A stretch of 64,000 nt of DNA from Geobacillus sp. 46C-IIa (GTDB lineage Bacteria > Bacillota > Bacilli > Bacillales > Anoxybacillaceae). This document shows positions 63,584 to 64,000 of this stretch, in pieces (position 1 is the first letter of the stretch; each line of letters starts with the position of its first letter). A program made the translations under genes and the position numbers. The stretch is taken from positions 2,920,001-2,984,000 of the forward strand of contig NZ_CP061474.1 in assembly GCF_014679505.1 (NCBI RefSeq), in the 5' to 3' direction. The notes below the pieces were generated by a model, which was given only the letters and a program-made list of their open reading frames with translations, ran no database searches and was not told the origin of the DNA.

Positions 63584-63808
63584 ATGGACTTATCGAAACG
63601 GTCGGCGGAAAACGTCGAATATATGATCGAGCAGCTGAAGCAAAAGTTGAAAGTGTTGAACTTTGATGCCATTAAGCCGTCCCATTTTTCCGAAGAATGG
63701 TATGATGAACTGAAAGACATTTATGAGATGGTCATGAAGCGCGAGACGTTCAGTCCGAGCGAAATGCAGGCGATCGTTGAAGAACTTGGAAACTTGCGCA
63801 AAAAATAA
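63584..63808 (+). CDS. yfkK: YfkK/DUF1128 protein
   Basis: 74 residues starting [20 protein letters not shown], all helical. It is the DUF1128 (UPF0435) family of unknown function, next to yfkJ as in B. subtilis. AAAGGAG is 7 bases upstream. Confidence 0.9.
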   Translation: MDLSKRSAENVEYMIEQLKQKLKVLNFDAIKPSHFSEEWYDELKDIYEMVMKRETFSPSEMQAIVEELGNLRKK

Positions 63809-63934
63809 TGTTCTGCCTTTCGCCAAGACGGCATGCTTAGGCTGCCGCCCATAGCTGAACGCTCCTCACTTTCGTTCATGCCAAGCTTCCCGCATTGGAA
63901 TGATAAAAAAATAATTCCTATCGAAAAACTAGGA

Positions 63935-63962
63935 TTGACATTGGCGGCAATTGTGCTAAAAT
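63935..63962 (+). promoter_or_regulatory. SigA-type promoter near the right edge
   Basis: TTGACA and TAAAAT are separated by 16 bases. The transcript would begin near 63968, just before the riboswitch start. Confidence 0.75.
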
Positions 63963-63988
63963 TTTAATCAATTACATCCATTACATAC

Positions 63989-64000
63989 GCTTATCAAGAG
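63989..64000 (+). promoter_or_regulatory. Start of a SAM-I (S-box) riboswitch, cut by the window edge
   Basis: The last 12 bases read GCTTATCAAGAG, the conserved beginning of P1 and the first internal loop of the S-box. A good promoter lies 30 bases upstream. The regulated gene, outside the window, would be expected to concern methionine or SAM. Confidence 0.7.

Overview
The window is chromosomal DNA of a thermophilic bacillus, most probably Geobacillus or a close relative. The evidence is moderately high G+C with GC-rich codon use, AGGAGG-type ribosome sites, spore genes (sspE, sspK, pdaA), a Rex-controlled L-lactate dehydrogenase, and long runs of genes in the same neighbourhoods as in Bacillus subtilis (ygaB-ygaC-ygaD-gsaB-ygaE, yfhD-yfhE-yfhF-recX-yfhH-sspK-yfhP-mutY-yfhS-fabL, yfjO-yfjP-pdaA, yfkAB to yfkK). 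B. subtilis names are used as family labels; no database search was possible.

Layout. 0-15.6 kb: ldh with a perfect Rex operator, a three-gene ABC-2 exporter, gsaB, an unknown gene, ygaE, an appDFABC-type oligopeptide permease, and ygaD, which has lost its middle part. 15.7-18.6 kb: ygaB, sspE, fabL, yfhS, mutY. 18.6-25.2 kb: a formate locus with an OFA-family transporter, fdhD, an MpsC-family (DUF2294) gene, formate dehydrogenase and a DUF1641 partner; both fdhD and the dehydrogenase have terminator-like hairpins in their leaders. 25.4-31.7 kb: yfhP, sspK and other small proteins, recX, yfhF, a GNAT acetyltransferase behind an unusual structured leader, yfhE, yfhD and a GT8 glycosyltransferase. 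32-36.5 kb: a CoA-transferase/acyl-CoA dehydrogenase pair with a long attenuator-bearing leader, DUF3870, and an ECF sigma factor with a likely anti-sigma partner. 36.6-41.5 kb: an inorganic-carbon uptake locus (mpsC, dabB, dabA). 41.6-47.2 kb: a solo insertion-sequence end, a P-loop ATPase, an Mta-like regulator, SelO and a coiled-coil protein built of 11-residue repeats. 47.3-50.9 kb: a liaHFSR-type cell-envelope stress operon. 51.3-55.9 kb: rlmCD, a DNA glycosylase split by a complete tnpB-only IS200/IS605-type element, and pdaA. 56-64 kb: class I fumarase, a YfkAB radical-SAM protein, yfkD, a remnant of a cation exchanger, an MFS gene, several small genes, yfkH, yfkJ, yfkK and, at the very edge, the first bases of a SAM-I riboswitch.

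The most unusual signal is the leader of dabB. Two tandem copies of the same hairpin architecture precede a terminator whose 5' arm overlaps the second copy, as in a two-domain riboswitch or protein-controlled attenuator. This locus and the formate dehydrogenase locus each carry one MpsC-family gene, which suggests a link between formate/CO2 metabolism and bicarbonate uptake. The best-resolved mobile event is the tnpB element: removing 53093-54426 restores a continuous 291-codon glycosylase frame and creates a TTTAC target next to the sequence its own guide RNA would specify.
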